Shown here piece by piece: positions 22,094 through 31,573 of a stretch of DNA of 39,469 nucleotides. Position 1 is the first letter of the stretch; every line of letters begins with the position of its first letter. The notes beneath the pieces were generated by a model. It worked only from the letters and a program-made list of their open reading frames with translations, had not been told where the DNA came from and made no database searches. A program made the translations under genes and the position numbers. Source of the stretch: Alphaproteobacteria bacterium (GTDB lineage: Bacteria; Pseudomonadota; Alphaproteobacteria; Rhodospirillales; Rhodospirillaceae). Location of the stretch: positions 1 to 39,469 of the forward strand of contig WLXB01000019.1 in the NCBI GenBank assembly GCA_012103295.1. The letters are read 5' to 3'.

Positions 22094-24745
22094 TTAATCT
22101 TCGTGATCGTGCTCATCAAACCGGGAAAACTCGGCCTGCATCGCTGTCGAGAAAAATAGACTGTTGAGAAACACCTTGTTCGGACCAAACCACCAAGCGC
22201 GGAAATTGGGGTTGTCTGACATAAGCACAACTGCCCCACGCCCGCGCCGCTCTGCCAACACAGAAGCTGCACCGGCAACTTTTTCCACGCTTTCGGCGTT
22301 GGCGTAGCCGCTCATCAATGGTGACTCTGTGTATTGCGCGACTGTACCGAAAGGATTCTTGGATCGACCCAATATAATTCGGTTCTCCCGATACGCCGGT
22401 AAGACACGAGACGTGTAGCCGAAGCCGAGTGGATGGGTGACGTCGAGATCGGTTTCAAAGATGGTACCGCGTATACGCTGAGCCTGTTCTAGGTTCTCTT
22501 TGTCCGCATAATCGCGACGATCAGCAAGAGGAGCATCTTTATCTTTACGCGGCGCGGGTGCGCCGAAGCCAACAACGACAAAGTCATCGATGACATCGAC
22601 GTCCATAAACCCTTTCTCGACCGCCCACAGGGCTGCCCGTTTGACAGCGACCAATGTGCCTCCGCCTTTTACCCAGCTATCAATCTGCTTGATTTGCTCA
22701 TCGCTGAACGCGTCATAGGCCCCATCCGGCAAGACAAGGTGAGTCAGGCGAGACCAATCGACGCCACGAAGAGAACCGACATCCCGCATCATTACAGGAA
22801 TATTCATGCGGTAATCCATCAGGTGCCACAATTCTCCGGCATCATAGAAACGCACCGCTTCACCGACTGGCATGAGTACCTGGGGCAATTCGACCGGACG
22901 CGCGTAATTACCGCCAAAATCAATACCTTCAGCCGTGCGGCCTGTAATCGCCGCATGAACAGCAATTCCATCTTCCTCAGCGATTGTCGACATAATGGTG
23001 TGCAGGGCTTCTCCATTCAGCGGCTGGCCGTCACCAACAGGGACAATGATGGAGCCCCGACCCATCTCCATAGGGCCTTTAGTCGTCATCGCGGTAAAGG
23101 GTTTGACCGCGACTTTCGCGTGCCCATCGGCTTTTAGAAGCCGTGTCACCGCGCGTGGTGCGTAGTAGCCGTCCCACGAAAATGTGTAGGCGTACGCCGC
23201 TCGGTCCGGGACGTCCTTCGATGGGAACGCGGGATCCACTTTGGTTCCGAGCGAATCCGCACCGACCGACGATAGATCGGCATAGGTTAGACCGAAGGCC
23301 AGTGGCTTGGTCCACGTTGTCGCGTCATAGAATACGACATCGCCGAAGCGGGTGCGGGTTTCAAACATGTTCCGAATAACGCGGTAAGCCCGCTGATTGG
23401 TGGGAACGATATAGCTATCAGCAGGTTGATAGGTATTGCCGCTTTGCCGGACCGTCCGTCCAAGACGAAAGACATCGATGTCGAGACGATCAAGCATCTC
23501 CAAGAAATGATGCATCCGGGCATCGTCACCGTTCGCGGTAAACACGTAGCCTTTGACCCTGTCGCCGCTAGCCGCTTCGCGTGTGAGGGTGCCAAACTCT
23601 CGTTGATAGGTCAGCAGCGTGTCACGCAAATCCGAAGACGCACGAACCATAGACACCGCGATATTGAAATGACGGCGGACCCGGGAGGCAAAAGTGATGT
23701 CGCCGTTTGGACTCTCGGCCATCAACCCTTCAAAGCCTCGATTCTCGAACAAGAAGGCGACGCTGCCATTGAGCAAGGGATAGTTTGACCCCATCGCCGG
23801 ATTGTAGTCGTCGAAAAATTCTTCGGAGTAGTAGAGCTCTTGATTGGTATCGAGGTACTCCTGGGCATAATTGCCAACGGCCCGGGTGAGATCTATCGCG
23901 CGCTGGGGAATATATGGATTGCGTTGCGTCGCGATGCCGGGACTGAAGAAATATGTGGAATCAATATTCATCTCATGGAAATCGATGTGCAGGTTCGGCT
24001 TCCACTTTTGATACTGCGCACCCCAGGCTTGGGATTCGGGTTGGGTACGGGCAATCCATTGGCGATTAAGATCAAACCAATAGTGGTTTGTCCGTCCTCG
24101 GGGCCAAACACCGTTGTGTTCAGCATGCTGTAGGTTCGCGACTGGCGCCTCACCCCTATACGTGTTCAAGGATGTCGATGCGCGGTTGTAGCCATCGGGA
24201 TTGAGCACCGGGACAAGCAACACGACTGTGTTTTCGAGTTGCGCCAGTGACGCCGGGTCTTGCGCCGCCGCGAGGTGATAGACGGTGAGCAACGCCGCAT
24301 CCATCGAACTGATCTCATCGCCGTGCACACCAAATCCAAGCCACGTAATTGTCGGCATATCGTCCGTAACAGTTTGGGACGAATCAGGATCACTAAGGGC
24401 AATATGCTGCTCGCGTATCTCGTCTATCCGCGCGAGGTTCCCAGGTGAAGAAATTGTAAGGAGATGAATAGGGCGGCGCTCGTGCGTGCGACCAATAACT
24501 TCTAGCGAAATGCGATCCGATAATTCTGCTATGATCTGGATGTACTGAGTAACGGCACCCGGATTAGAAACGTAGTCGCCGGTGTCATAGCCAAGCGCAT
24601 CTGAAGGCTTGGGAATGCCGCGGTCGTACTCTGCGCCGGTAGGCGTGTAATAAGCTAGGTCCTCAGCGACGACAGCACCCTGCATCGAAAACGCGCATAT
24701 AGCAGTCATCAATACTGCCTTGAGTTTACCCCTACACTTTTTCAT
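22094..24745 (-). CDS. Large M14-family zinc carboxypeptidase-like protein, exported
   Basis: The product has 883 residues with a Sec signal peptide (about 1-27, ending VVA). The peptidase domain covers about 50-390: zinc ligands H141 and E144 in GVHGDE, H257 in DFHEMN, LNPDGYNR at 181-188 and DLNRQW for substrate binding, with E334 or E339 (ENRGFEG) as candidates for the general base. The following ~490 residues include a region typical of long bacterial M14 proteins (HLMDYRMNIP, THLVLPDGAYDAFSDEQ) resembling a glutamine amidotransferase-like fold. Such proteins remove C-terminal residues from peptides in the periplasm. It is divergent from the TonB-dependent receptor, which may import the peptide product or feed it. 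Confidence 0.93.
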   Translation of the reverse strand: MKKCRGKLKAVLMTAICAFSMQGAVVAEDLAYYTPTGAEYDRGIPKPSDALGYDTGDYVSNPGAVTQYIQIIAELSDRISLEVIGRTHERRPIHLLTISSPGNLARIDEIREQHIALSDPDSSQTVTDDMPTITWLGFGVHGDEISSMDAALLTVYHLAAAQDPASLAQLENTVVLLVPVLNPDGYNRASTSLNTYRGEAPVANLQHAEHNGVWPRGRTNHYWFDLNRQWIARTQPESQAWGAQYQKWKPNLHIDFHEMNIDSTYFFSPGIATQRNPYIPQRAIDLTRAVGNYAQEYLDTNQELYYSEEFFDDYNPAMGSNYPLLNGSVAFLFENRGFEGLMAESPNGDITFASRVRRHFNIAVSMVRASSDLRDTLLTYQREFGTLTREAASGDRVKGYVFTANGDDARMHHFLEMLDRLDIDVFRLGRTVRQSGNTYQPADSYIVPTNQRAYRVIRNMFETRTRFGDVVFYDATTWTKPLAFGLTYADLSSVGADSLGTKVDPAFPSKDVPDRAAYAYTFSWDGYYAPRAVTRLLKADGHAKVAVKPFTAMTTKGPMEMGRGSIIVPVGDGQPLNGEALHTIMSTIAEEDGIAVHAAITGRTAEGIDFGGNYARPVELPQVLMPVGEAVRFYDAGELWHLMDYRMNIPVMMRDVGSLRGVDWSRLTHLVLPDGAYDAFSDEQIKQIDSWVKGGGTLVAVKRAALWAVEKGFMDVDVIDDFVVVGFGAPAPRKDKDAPLADRRDYADKENLEQAQRIRGTIFETDLDVTHPLGFGYTSRVLPAYRENRIILGRSKNPFGTVAQYTESPLMSGYANAESVEKVAGAASVLAERRGRGAVVLMSDNPNFRAWWFGPNKVFLNSLFFSTAMQAEFSRFDEHDHED

Positions 24746-25117
24746 GTCTCTCTCCCCCTTGCCTGACTTTCAGACAAATTAGCTACAGGACCTGTCCTGC
24801 GATGTCTCGATCTTCAAACCCTAACGGGTCGAAGCCGTTTCCAGGAACCATTTTTACGAACTGTTACATTGGTGCGTCATAGAAACCGCATAGAATTTGT
24901 CTGTGTTGGAAGTGCCACAGTCTTGGGGAAATAACTATTAACGATGCTCACACGCTGGCCGCGCGTTGCAAGCGGGCAGTTATGTTGTAGTTTCCGAGGA
25001 TTACTAAAGGGCCGTCCGCGAGGCAATGACCTCGCCCAGACATCCAAGTATTCGATGTGGACGTACCCATCCCACGCGTTCCGATAAACGGACCCGTTTT
25101 TTTAGGAGAGAGATACA
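24746..25117. promoter_or_regulatory. Divergent promoter region between M14 peptidase and TonB-dependent receptor
   Basis: 372 bp without a gene. It contains a palindrome CAGGAC-CT-GTCCTG at 24786-24799, 40 bp before the M14 start, and a hairpin GCGAGG / CCTCGC at 25018-25023 and 25030-25035, in the leader of the receptor. A T-run followed by AGGAGAG gives the receptor ribosome binding site. I find no coding frame or convincing sigma-70 pair. Confidence 0.4.
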
Positions 25118-27583
25118 GTGACCCGCTCACCACCGAAGAAGACTCTATTGCTTTCGACCAGCGCATTGTTGATGGGATCTGTTTTAACGACCCCGGCCCA
25201 GGCGCAACAATTCGCAATCGAAGAAATCATCGTAACTGCTCGTCAGCGTTCAGAATCGCTGCAGGACGTCCCCGCCAGCATCACGGCATTCACATCCGAG
25301 CAGCTAGAACGCGCCGGTGTGCAACGTGCCGCTGACTTCATCGACCTGACACCTGGCGTGACAATCGTCGACGCCGCTGAAGTCGGTGATACACAGGTCA
25401 ATATTCGCGGCATCAACGGTGCCCGCGATGCTGAAAACAGTTTTGCGCTGATCATTGATGGCATTTTACACACCAATCCTGCCGCGCTGAACCGCGAATA
25501 CGCCAACTTACAACAGATCGAAATATTGAAGGGGCCCCAGGGCGCCATCTACGGCCGCAATGCGGCGGCCGGTGCGATCATCGTCACCAACAAGAAACCC
25601 GGCGATGAATTCGAAGGCGAGCTCAAAATTTCTGGCGCTAATGACGACAGCTACTACGCGTCGGTCTACGCGGCTGGTCCGCTTAGTGACACGTTAAGCA
25701 TGGGCGTCCAAGCCGATTGGCGCGACACCGACGGGTTCTATTTCAATGAAACCCGAAATGAAAAAGATGTCGATGACTTCGAAAACTGGAATATATCGAC
25801 CCGTTTCGTTCTAGAAACCAGCGACACATCGTCACTTGACGTGAAAGCCCGCTACGGCGAAGTGGATGCGGCTGCTATTTCGTTCAACGCTGCGTTTGCC
25901 GCAAGCTTCCTCGCTGATCTATTTGGCAATCCGTTGCTGTTTGAAGATGTGAACGACCATAATTTCCAGTTCGTTAACCAACTCGACTCTTTCAATACCC
26001 AAAAGACAATCGAAATCTCAGCCAAGTACGATGCCGAGTACGACTGGGGTACATTGACGGCTTGGGGCTTGTACTCGGATATCGAGAACGCCTTCGCCGC
26101 CGACGGCACATCCGGCGCCTTTGGCTTCTTCTTCAATGAGCCATCCTGTATCGCCAGTGTTGATGCTTTGAATGCCGCCGGTGTTACTTTGCCTGGTCCT
26201 CAATTCTTAGGGCCGACAGCCGGTGCTTCCATTCTCGGTCCTTACACACCAACCAGTTGTGACGGCACTCAGTATCAGGAACGTTTTCAAGACGATATCA
26301 GCTTTGAGATTCGTCTCGCCTCCCCCGCGGACCAAGATTTACGCTGGCTCGTCGGGGCTTACTACCTCGATCTCAACCGGCGTGTTGGCGTGAATACTGG
26401 CATTGAAGATGTTACGGAAATTATTCCACAGCTCTTTATTCCTGCTGGTCAGCCCAACGCGACCGATCAATTAGTCCATGACAAACTCGACAGCAAGGTC
26501 TACGCCGCGTTCGGTAACATAGCGTATGACGTCAACGACGATGTTGAGGTTTCTGTTGCCCTTCGCTACGACCGCGAAGAACGTAAAAGCCGCAGCTTGG
26601 TTCCGACGGATGCACGGTCTACTTATATCGATTTTGACCCGTCTGACGGTTTCCAAGGTGGAGATCCGATCAACCCAGGTCTCAACCCGGCGATTAATCC
26701 ATCCGGCGTGATCCCCGATGCCGAGCGGTCCTTCGGCCAACTCCAACCCAAGATCAGTGTGACCTGGGATGTTGGGGATGACACGACGCTGTTCGCCAAC
26801 TGGGGCATCGGCTTCAAGTCCGGTGGCTTCAACAGCTCGGGCTCAAAAGCCACGATTGACCTGTTCATCAACGATGCCCTTGGCACCAATGTCGGCATTG
26901 AGGACTTCTTCCGAAAAGAAACCTCGAGCGCCTTCGAAGCCGGCTTCAAGGGCAGCTACCTTGATGGTCGCCTGACCTTAGAAGGTGCTGGTTACTACAC
27001 CAGCGTCGAAGATATGCAGTTCTTCGAATTCTTCGTCGGGGCGTTTGGCTTGCTGCGTATCGTCAACAACATCGACGATGTCGATATTTACGGTGTTGAA
27101 TTCGCAGCCAATGCGGCTCTGTCCGAAAACTTCAGCATCTATGGCGGGTTCAACATCCTTGATAGTGAAATCAAGGCCAACGCAGTGCGCCCAGATACTG
27201 TCGGCAACAAGGCCCCGTACACGGCGGACTACACAATCAACGCTGGTATACAGGCTCAATTCCCGATCACTGATCAAATTGAGCTAGTCGGTCGTGCGGA
27301 CTATAGCCGGGTCGGACCAACATGGTTCCATACCGTACAGGACCAAGATCAGGCCTCTCTGTTCGCCACTGCTAACTACGGTAAGACGCAGCGGAATGCC
27401 TACAACGTAGTCGATCTCCGTATCGGTGTTGAAGCCGATAACTGGGCGATTACCGGTTTTGCTAAGAACCTATTTGATGAGGAATACCTCGAAGAAGTTA
27501 TTCCTTCGGCACAGTTCGGCGGATCCTTCATCCACCCGGGCAACAAGGCTCGCTACGGTGTTGAGGTTCTTTACCGCTTCTAA
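25118..27583 (+). CDS. TonB-dependent outer-membrane receptor
   Basis: The product has 821 residues, start GTG 25118 after AGGAGAG, with a signal peptide (about 1-29, ending AQA). A TonB-box-like IEEIIVTARQR is followed by the plug domain (VPASITAFTSEQL ... VNIRGIN ... LQQIEILKGPQGAIYGRNAAAGAI), and the barrel fills the rest, ending YGVEVLYRF with a terminal Phe. It matches the iron-complex/vitamin receptor type found for siderophores, but in alphaproteobacteria this group also imports many other compounds. No iron box or binding protein is next to it, so the ligand is open. Its divergence from the M14 peptidase suggests a peptide-related or shared regulon. Confidence 0.96.
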   Translation: MTRSPPKKTLLLSTSALLMGSVLTTPAQAQQFAIEEIIVTARQRSESLQDVPASITAFTSEQLERAGVQRAADFIDLTPGVTIVDAAEVGDTQVNIRGINGARDAENSFALIIDGILHTNPAALNREYANLQQIEILKGPQGAIYGRNAAAGAIIVTNKKPGDEFEGELKISGANDDSYYASVYAAGPLSDTLSMGVQADWRDTDGFYFNETRNEKDVDDFENWNISTRFVLETSDTSSLDVKARYGEVDAAAISFNAAFAASFLADLFGNPLLFEDVNDHNFQFVNQLDSFNTQKTIEISAKYDAEYDWGTLTAWGLYSDIENAFAADGTSGAFGFFFNEPSCIASVDALNAAGVTLPGPQFLGPTAGASILGPYTPTSCDGTQYQERFQDDISFEIRLASPADQDLRWLVGAYYLDLNRRVGVNTGIEDVTEIIPQLFIPAGQPNATDQLVHDKLDSKVYAAFGNIAYDVNDDVEVSVALRYDREERKSRSLVPTDARSTYIDFDPSDGFQGGDPINPGLNPAINPSGVIPDAERSFGQLQPKISVTWDVGDDTTLFANWGIGFKSGGFNSSGSKATIDLFINDALGTNVGIEDFFRKETSSAFEAGFKGSYLDGRLTLEGAGYYTSVEDMQFFEFFVGAFGLLRIVNNIDDVDIYGVEFAANAALSENFSIYGGFNILDSEIKANAVRPDTVGNKAPYTADYTINAGIQAQFPITDQIELVGRADYSRVGPTWFHTVQDQDQASLFATANYGKTQRNAYNVVDLRIGVEADNWAITGFAKNLFDEEYLEEVIPSAQFGGSFIHPGNKARYGVEVLYRF

Positions 27584-27606
27584 GCGACCTACATAAATGA
27601 ACTGGA

Positions 27607-27637
27607 AAGCGGCGGTCCCTTGGGCCGCCGCTTTTCT
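27607..27637 (+). terminator. Intrinsic terminator after the TonB-dependent receptor
   Basis: AAGCGGCGG (27607-27615) pairs perfectly with CCGCCGCTT (27625-27633), with an inner CCC/GGG that can extend it, followed by TTTTCTTT. It lies between two convergent genes. Confidence 0.9.
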
Positions 27638-27652
27638 TTGAGATCAGTCGCC

Positions 27653-28717
27653 CTATGCCAGCACGAACATCAACCGGACCGTTGTTCCCTCTTTAGAAGA
27701 TGTCATAGCAAGGTCTCCCCCAAGGGCTATCATTAGACGTTTGGAAATCGGCAAGCCAAGTCCAACACCCTCGCCTTCTGCGCGGGTCGAAGCGCCCTCT
27801 GCAAAAGGCTCAAAAATCCGTTCCAGCTTGTTGGGCGGTATGCCATCCCCGTCGTCAGTGATCGTCAATTCAAACCACGAATCTTTGCGCAGACCCGTCA
27901 GCGTTACAGTGCATTTATCATTGTGCCGAGCAGCGTTGGAAAGAATGTTTACGATGACCTGGCTGGCGGCGCGCCGATCCACTTGGACTTTGAACTGAGA
28001 CTCTTCTAGGTTGTTGTGAAGGTCTATTCCCTTTTCTGCAAGACCTGAACCAACCAGCGTGAGACATGACTCCACCAGCTCACCAACTTTAATGGGCTCC
28101 AGAGACAGAGCAATCTGTCCAGCCTCAATCTTCGAGACATCGAGAATATCATTAATCAAGGACAGCAGGTGCTGGCCGCTTCTATGGATATCGTCAGCGT
28201 ATTTTCGGTAAGTGTCCTCCTTACCCTCACCTATAGCTTGGTCACGAATGACCTCTGAATAACCGAGAATGGCATTGAGCGGCGTGCGCAACTCATGACT
28301 CATCGACGCCAGAAATTCAGACTTTGCCCGGTTCGCTTTATCAAAATCCCTCGTACGGTACTCAAGCTGACGGCGCAGCTTCGCCTCGCGGTCTACTAGT
28401 TTAAGCATCAGATAGGTACAAGCCGGTGTGAACAGGAGACTGACGGGCAAATATGCAAAACCAAACCAAGGAATTCGCTCTCGGTTCACATCATAAACAT
28501 AGTAAAGGACCTCGACGGTCAGCATGACGCCGATGAGAACGGAGACCGTAAAAGCGATTGTCGTTACTGCGATTCCCGCCCGTTCTAGCAATGCGCTAAG
28601 GCGAGACACCAGCCATCCAGGCCGGCCAAGCGTATAACCATTTTTGTCAAATTGTGCCTGTGATTCGGTCACTGCGCGTTCCCCTCGACCGTGCAGCACG
28701 ACTTTAGTCGCTGACAT
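27653..28717 (-). CDS. Membrane sensor histidine kinase
   Basis: The product has 354 residues. Two membrane helices (about 48-70 and 84-106) leave almost no periplasmic loop, then a short coiled linker leads to HisKA with SMSHELRTPLNAILGYSE (phospho-acceptor H141) and HATPase with N box NILSNAARHN, D box TDDGDGIP, F box FEPF and G box GEGVGLGLPISK. The kinase domain resembles the PleC/DivJ group of alphaproteobacteria. There is no PAS or receiver domain. No response regulator lies beside it, so it is an orphan kinase acting on a distant regulator. It is divergent from the DUF1330-like gene. Confidence 0.94.
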   Translation of the reverse strand: MSATKVVLHGRGERAVTESQAQFDKNGYTLGRPGWLVSRLSALLERAGIAVTTIAFTVSVLIGVMLTVEVLYYVYDVNRERIPWFGFAYLPVSLLFTPACTYLMLKLVDREAKLRRQLEYRTRDFDKANRAKSEFLASMSHELRTPLNAILGYSEVIRDQAIGEGKEDTYRKYADDIHRSGQHLLSLINDILDVSKIEAGQIALSLEPIKVGELVESCLTLVGSGLAEKGIDLHNNLEESQFKVQVDRRAASQVIVNILSNAARHNDKCTVTLTGLRKDSWFELTITDDGDGIPPNKLERIFEPFAEGASTRAEGEGVGLGLPISKRLMIALGGDLAMTSSKEGTTVRLMFVLA

Positions 28718-28810
28718 CTCATTTTTCTACCTGGACGTTTTCTAGTGGCTAAACAAAGAACAGACCGATACGGCATTGAAAACTGCGGCGTACGCCGTCA
28801 TGGTGGTTTA

Positions 28811-29476
28811 ATGAACCGACGCCACGGATACTTGCTTGTAATGGGAACCGCCCACGATCCCGTGGGTATGGACCGATACCAAAGCCAGCTGCTACCGATT
28901 TACGCCGCCCATAAAGGCTATCGTCTGGTCATGGGTGACACGAGCAGCGGCGTAGCTTTTCTCGACGGCGGGCTCGATAATCTTGGTTTGATGCTAGCCC
29001 GCTTCCCAAGTCCAGAATGCATCTCTGACTTTTGGTGGTCGGAGGAATACCGAAAAGCTTATATTCACCGCAAAGATGCTGGCCGGTTCTCCGCCGTTGC
29101 TTTACCCGGTTTAGATCAAGAACCCGACCCCATCGTCGGGGGCCGTGGCTTTCTGGTCGCGATGGCAACCCCGAAAAGTCCAGGATGCTGGCGACGGTTC
29201 GCCGATCCTTTTCTTAATTGCGCATTAGAACGAGGTGGCAACGTCCTCGCCGATTCTGGTCCAGAGGCCGTTGAAAGGCTTGAGAGTCTCATGCCAGGAA
29301 GCCACATCATCGTAACTATGTTCACAACGGTGAACGCAGCTAAAGACGCATGGAAAGCAATGGCGCCAGGCCTTGAACAGCAACGCGACGCATGTGGACC
29401 AGTAAACGTCATTGCCTTAGCCGGATTGCCAGACGATCACCCAGAACGACTAACCCAGGACGTCTACGCGACTTAA
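28811..29476 (+). CDS. Protein with two DUF1330-like domains
   Basis: From ATG 28811 (GGTGG before it) the product has 221 residues. GTG 28745 would add 22 basic residues and is less likely. Residues 7-100 match DUF1330, a ferredoxin-like dimeric fold: YLLVMGTAHDPVGMDRYQ, FPSPECISDFWWSEEYRKA and AGRFSAVALPGL. Residues about 110-210 (GFLVAMATPKSPGCWRRF ... NVIALAGLPDD) have the same strand-helix order and look like a diverged second copy. DUF1330 proteins are small cytosolic proteins of unknown function that resemble dimeric monooxygenases. Here the dimer may be built inside one chain. It is followed after 58 nt by the CpeT-like gene. Confidence 0.75.
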   Translation: MNRRHGYLLVMGTAHDPVGMDRYQSQLLPIYAAHKGYRLVMGDTSSGVAFLDGGLDNLGLMLARFPSPECISDFWWSEEYRKAYIHRKDAGRFSAVALPGLDQEPDPIVGGRGFLVAMATPKSPGCWRRFADPFLNCALERGGNVLADSGPEAVERLESLMPGSHIIVTMFTTVNAAKDAWKAMAPGLEQQRDACGPVNVIALAGLPDDHPERLTQDVYAT

Positions 29477-29534
29477 GTATAACGGTCGCATTACGCTCAA
29501 AAGGTCGTTGGCTTTTTAAAAGAGGACCAAAGTC

Positions 29535-30584
29535 ATGACTCGCCTAGTCTCGGCCCGCCTTATGTTCTATCTCACGTTTTTCTTCGCTGCGAACGCAATG
29601 GCGCAGGGACAAGACGGCACGCCAACCGAGCGTGACTTGACCGTCATCGCTGAAATGCTGCCGGGAACGTATGACAATACTGAGCAGGTCTACTTTGATG
29701 GTCGACTTGGGGTGCGAGAAGAGGCCAAACACGAACGCGTAACGTCCAGCATAACGCGGGTTTCGGTGCCTGCCTTTGGCGAGTATGTCTTTTTCGCGCG
29801 TGACCACCGCAATAACGAACCGGAGAAGCCACACCGCGTTCGCCTCTACGTTCTTTCAGCAGATAACGAAGAACAAGCCGTGCGTATGAAGATGTATTAC
29901 GTCGACGGTCAAGATATGCCGGAGGCCTATAAAGATGCCCATATAGACCCATCGGTATTAAAGGATCGCACCCCCGCGAACAGCATGGTTCTGGACGGTT
30001 GCGACGTTTTCTGGAAGCGAGAAGCAGGACAGTTCCACGGTGCCATGAAAGATGGAACCTGCCGTTGGGAATGGCCAGGTAAAGGCGAAGTTGTAACTGA
30101 CTACCACATGATGCTCTCTGAGGACTTTTTCTGGGTTCGTGATGGCACCCATGATTCCAAGGGTAACCGCTTAACCGGCAACCCGGACGGTATATACCAC
30201 AAGCTGACCCGGGCTCGGAATTTCACCTGCTATGCAGACATGCCGGGGGTCTCCGGCGGACGCGACACGCCCTACACCAGATATCGTGACCTCAAAATTA
30301 CGGACCAAGGTGGCATAGCGCGATTCACCTCCAATGAAGAGACACCGCGTACCATTCAGATCAACTTGCGTAACGTCGATTGGCAAATGAATAACGAGAC
30401 CGGCGCCTACACACGGGACAGCTTGGTGATGTATATCTCTTCCCGCAACGACGACGGCTCACCTGGCGAATTTTTCGGCTACACGTTTACCCAGCCCGAT
30501 GCGGAGCGGCTCGGCATTAATCTCGGGTTCATTCTAGTAAATTGTTATGTGATCTCGAATCGCGACGCCACACCGGAGTTCTAG
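29535..30584 (+). CDS. Exported CpcT/CpeT-like protein with C-terminal extension
   Basis: The product has 349 residues with a Sec signal (about 1-23, ending NAMA). The first ~210 mature residues match the CpcT/CpeT lyase fold: LPGTYDNTEQ, HRVRLYVLS, GCDVFWKREAGQFHGAMKDGTC and FFWVRDGTHDSKGNRLTG. In cyanobacteria this family attaches bilins to phycobiliproteins, but homologues exist in bacteria without phycobilisomes, and no bilin gene is here. The last ~115 residues form a second beta-rich region (from about 230) with no match that I know. Ribosome binding site AGAGGA precedes ATG 29535. The PhzF-like gene begins 6 nt after its stop. I would call it a secreted calycin-type binding protein rather than a lyase. 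Confidence 0.75.
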   Translation: MTRLVSARLMFYLTFFFAANAMAQGQDGTPTERDLTVIAEMLPGTYDNTEQVYFDGRLGVREEAKHERVTSSITRVSVPAFGEYVFFARDHRNNEPEKPHRVRLYVLSADNEEQAVRMKMYYVDGQDMPEAYKDAHIDPSVLKDRTPANSMVLDGCDVFWKREAGQFHGAMKDGTCRWEWPGKGEVVTDYHMMLSEDFFWVRDGTHDSKGNRLTGNPDGIYHKLTRARNFTCYADMPGVSGGRDTPYTRYRDLKITDQGGIARFTSNEETPRTIQINLRNVDWQMNNETGAYTRDSLVMYISSRNDDGSPGEFFGYTFTQPDAERLGINLGFILVNCYVISNRDATPEF

Positions 30585-30590
30585 CTGTAC

Positions 30591-31496
30591 ATGCCACACG
30601 CATTTGTCACTCTAGATGTCTTTACAAAACAGATTTTTGGCGGCAATCCGCTCGCCGTCGTATTTGATGCGGCGGGGCTGGACAGCGCTGCTATGCAGAA
30701 GATTGCTCGTGAGTTCAATTTATCGGAAACAACTTTCGTGCTGCCAAGCGAGCATCCGGACAACACCCACCGGGTAAGAATTTTTACACCAGTCGCAGAG
30801 CTTCCGTTCGCCGGTCACCCGACGCTAGGAACCGCCGTGGCTTTAGCCCTCGCCGCCTCGCCGCCCCAAGACCGTGTTGAATACCGCTTTGAGGAAAGCA
30901 TCGGTGTGATACCTGTTTCAGTCGCCAAAACATCGGACGGTGTGATGCGAGCGGAGTTAAGTGTGGCACAGCGCCCGTTGCGCCTGCCTGACACTCTGTC
31001 ACCAGCAATATGGGCCGACGTGCTGAGTTTGGAAGAGTCTGCACTCTGTCCTGGTGATGCTCAGATCGGATTATGGACCTGCGGCACACCTTTTTCATTT
31101 GTTCCTGTCGCCAACTTAGAAGCTTTGGGCTCAGCCTCCGTTGACATGACCGCATGGCGACAACATCTGAACAACGAAGAATCAACAGAAGCATTCGTCT
31201 TCACCCGAGAAACAAACGACAGAACAATCGACATCAGAGCGCGCATGTTTGCACCGGATCTCGGTATTGCAGAGGACCCGGCAACGGGATCTGCGGTGGC
31301 CGCCCTCGCGGGATGGCTCGTCGACTCCGACAAACCAGATGATGGCACCCACCGCTGGATTATTGCTCAGGGCGTAGAAATGGGACGGAGCAGTCTCCTT
31401 GACCTCGAGGCAGACGTTAAAAATGGCCGTATTCTAGGCGTTCGTGTTGGCGGGTGCGCGGTTCCGGTCACAACAGGCATGATCACAGATCCTTGA
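30591..31496 (+). CDS. PhzF-family epimerase/isomerase
   Basis: The protein has 301 residues with the family fold of two diaminopimelate-epimerase-like halves: DVFTKQIFGGNPLAVV, the catalytic acid E46 in EFNLSETTFVL, AELPFAGHPTLGTAVAL and EDPATGSAVAALAGWL. Members isomerise or epimerise small acids, as in phenazine synthesis, but most, like this one without phenazine genes, have no known substrate. It is cytosolic and follows the CpeT-like gene after 6 nt in one operon. Length is normal. Confidence 0.92.
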   Translation: MPHAFVTLDVFTKQIFGGNPLAVVFDAAGLDSAAMQKIAREFNLSETTFVLPSEHPDNTHRVRIFTPVAELPFAGHPTLGTAVALALAASPPQDRVEYRFEESIGVIPVSVAKTSDGVMRAELSVAQRPLRLPDTLSPAIWADVLSLEESALCPGDAQIGLWTCGTPFSFVPVANLEALGSASVDMTAWRQHLNNEESTEAFVFTRETNDRTIDIRARMFAPDLGIAEDPATGSAVAALAGWLVDSDKPDDGTHRWIIAQGVEMGRSSLLDLEADVKNGRILGVRVGGCAVPVTTGMITDP

Positions 31497-31510
31497 ATAC
31501 CAGGTTGTTT

Positions 31511-31540
31511 TTGAGAACAATTCGCCAGTTATGGTATGAT
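31511..31540 (+). promoter_or_regulatory. Sigma-70-like promoter of the TPR gene
   Basis: TTGAGA at 31511-31516 and TATGAT at 31535-31540 are separated by 18 bp, 33 nt before the ATG of the TPR gene. Confidence 0.5.
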
Positions 31541-31573
31541 GCTGACCGAATACGCTGAGCAAGGAACACGAAG

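Noticed and set aside
25018-25035. Hairpin GCGAGG / CCTCGC as terminator or riboswitch
   Set aside because: Only six pairs, no T-run, and no wider conserved structure visible. Reported only as content of the promoter region.
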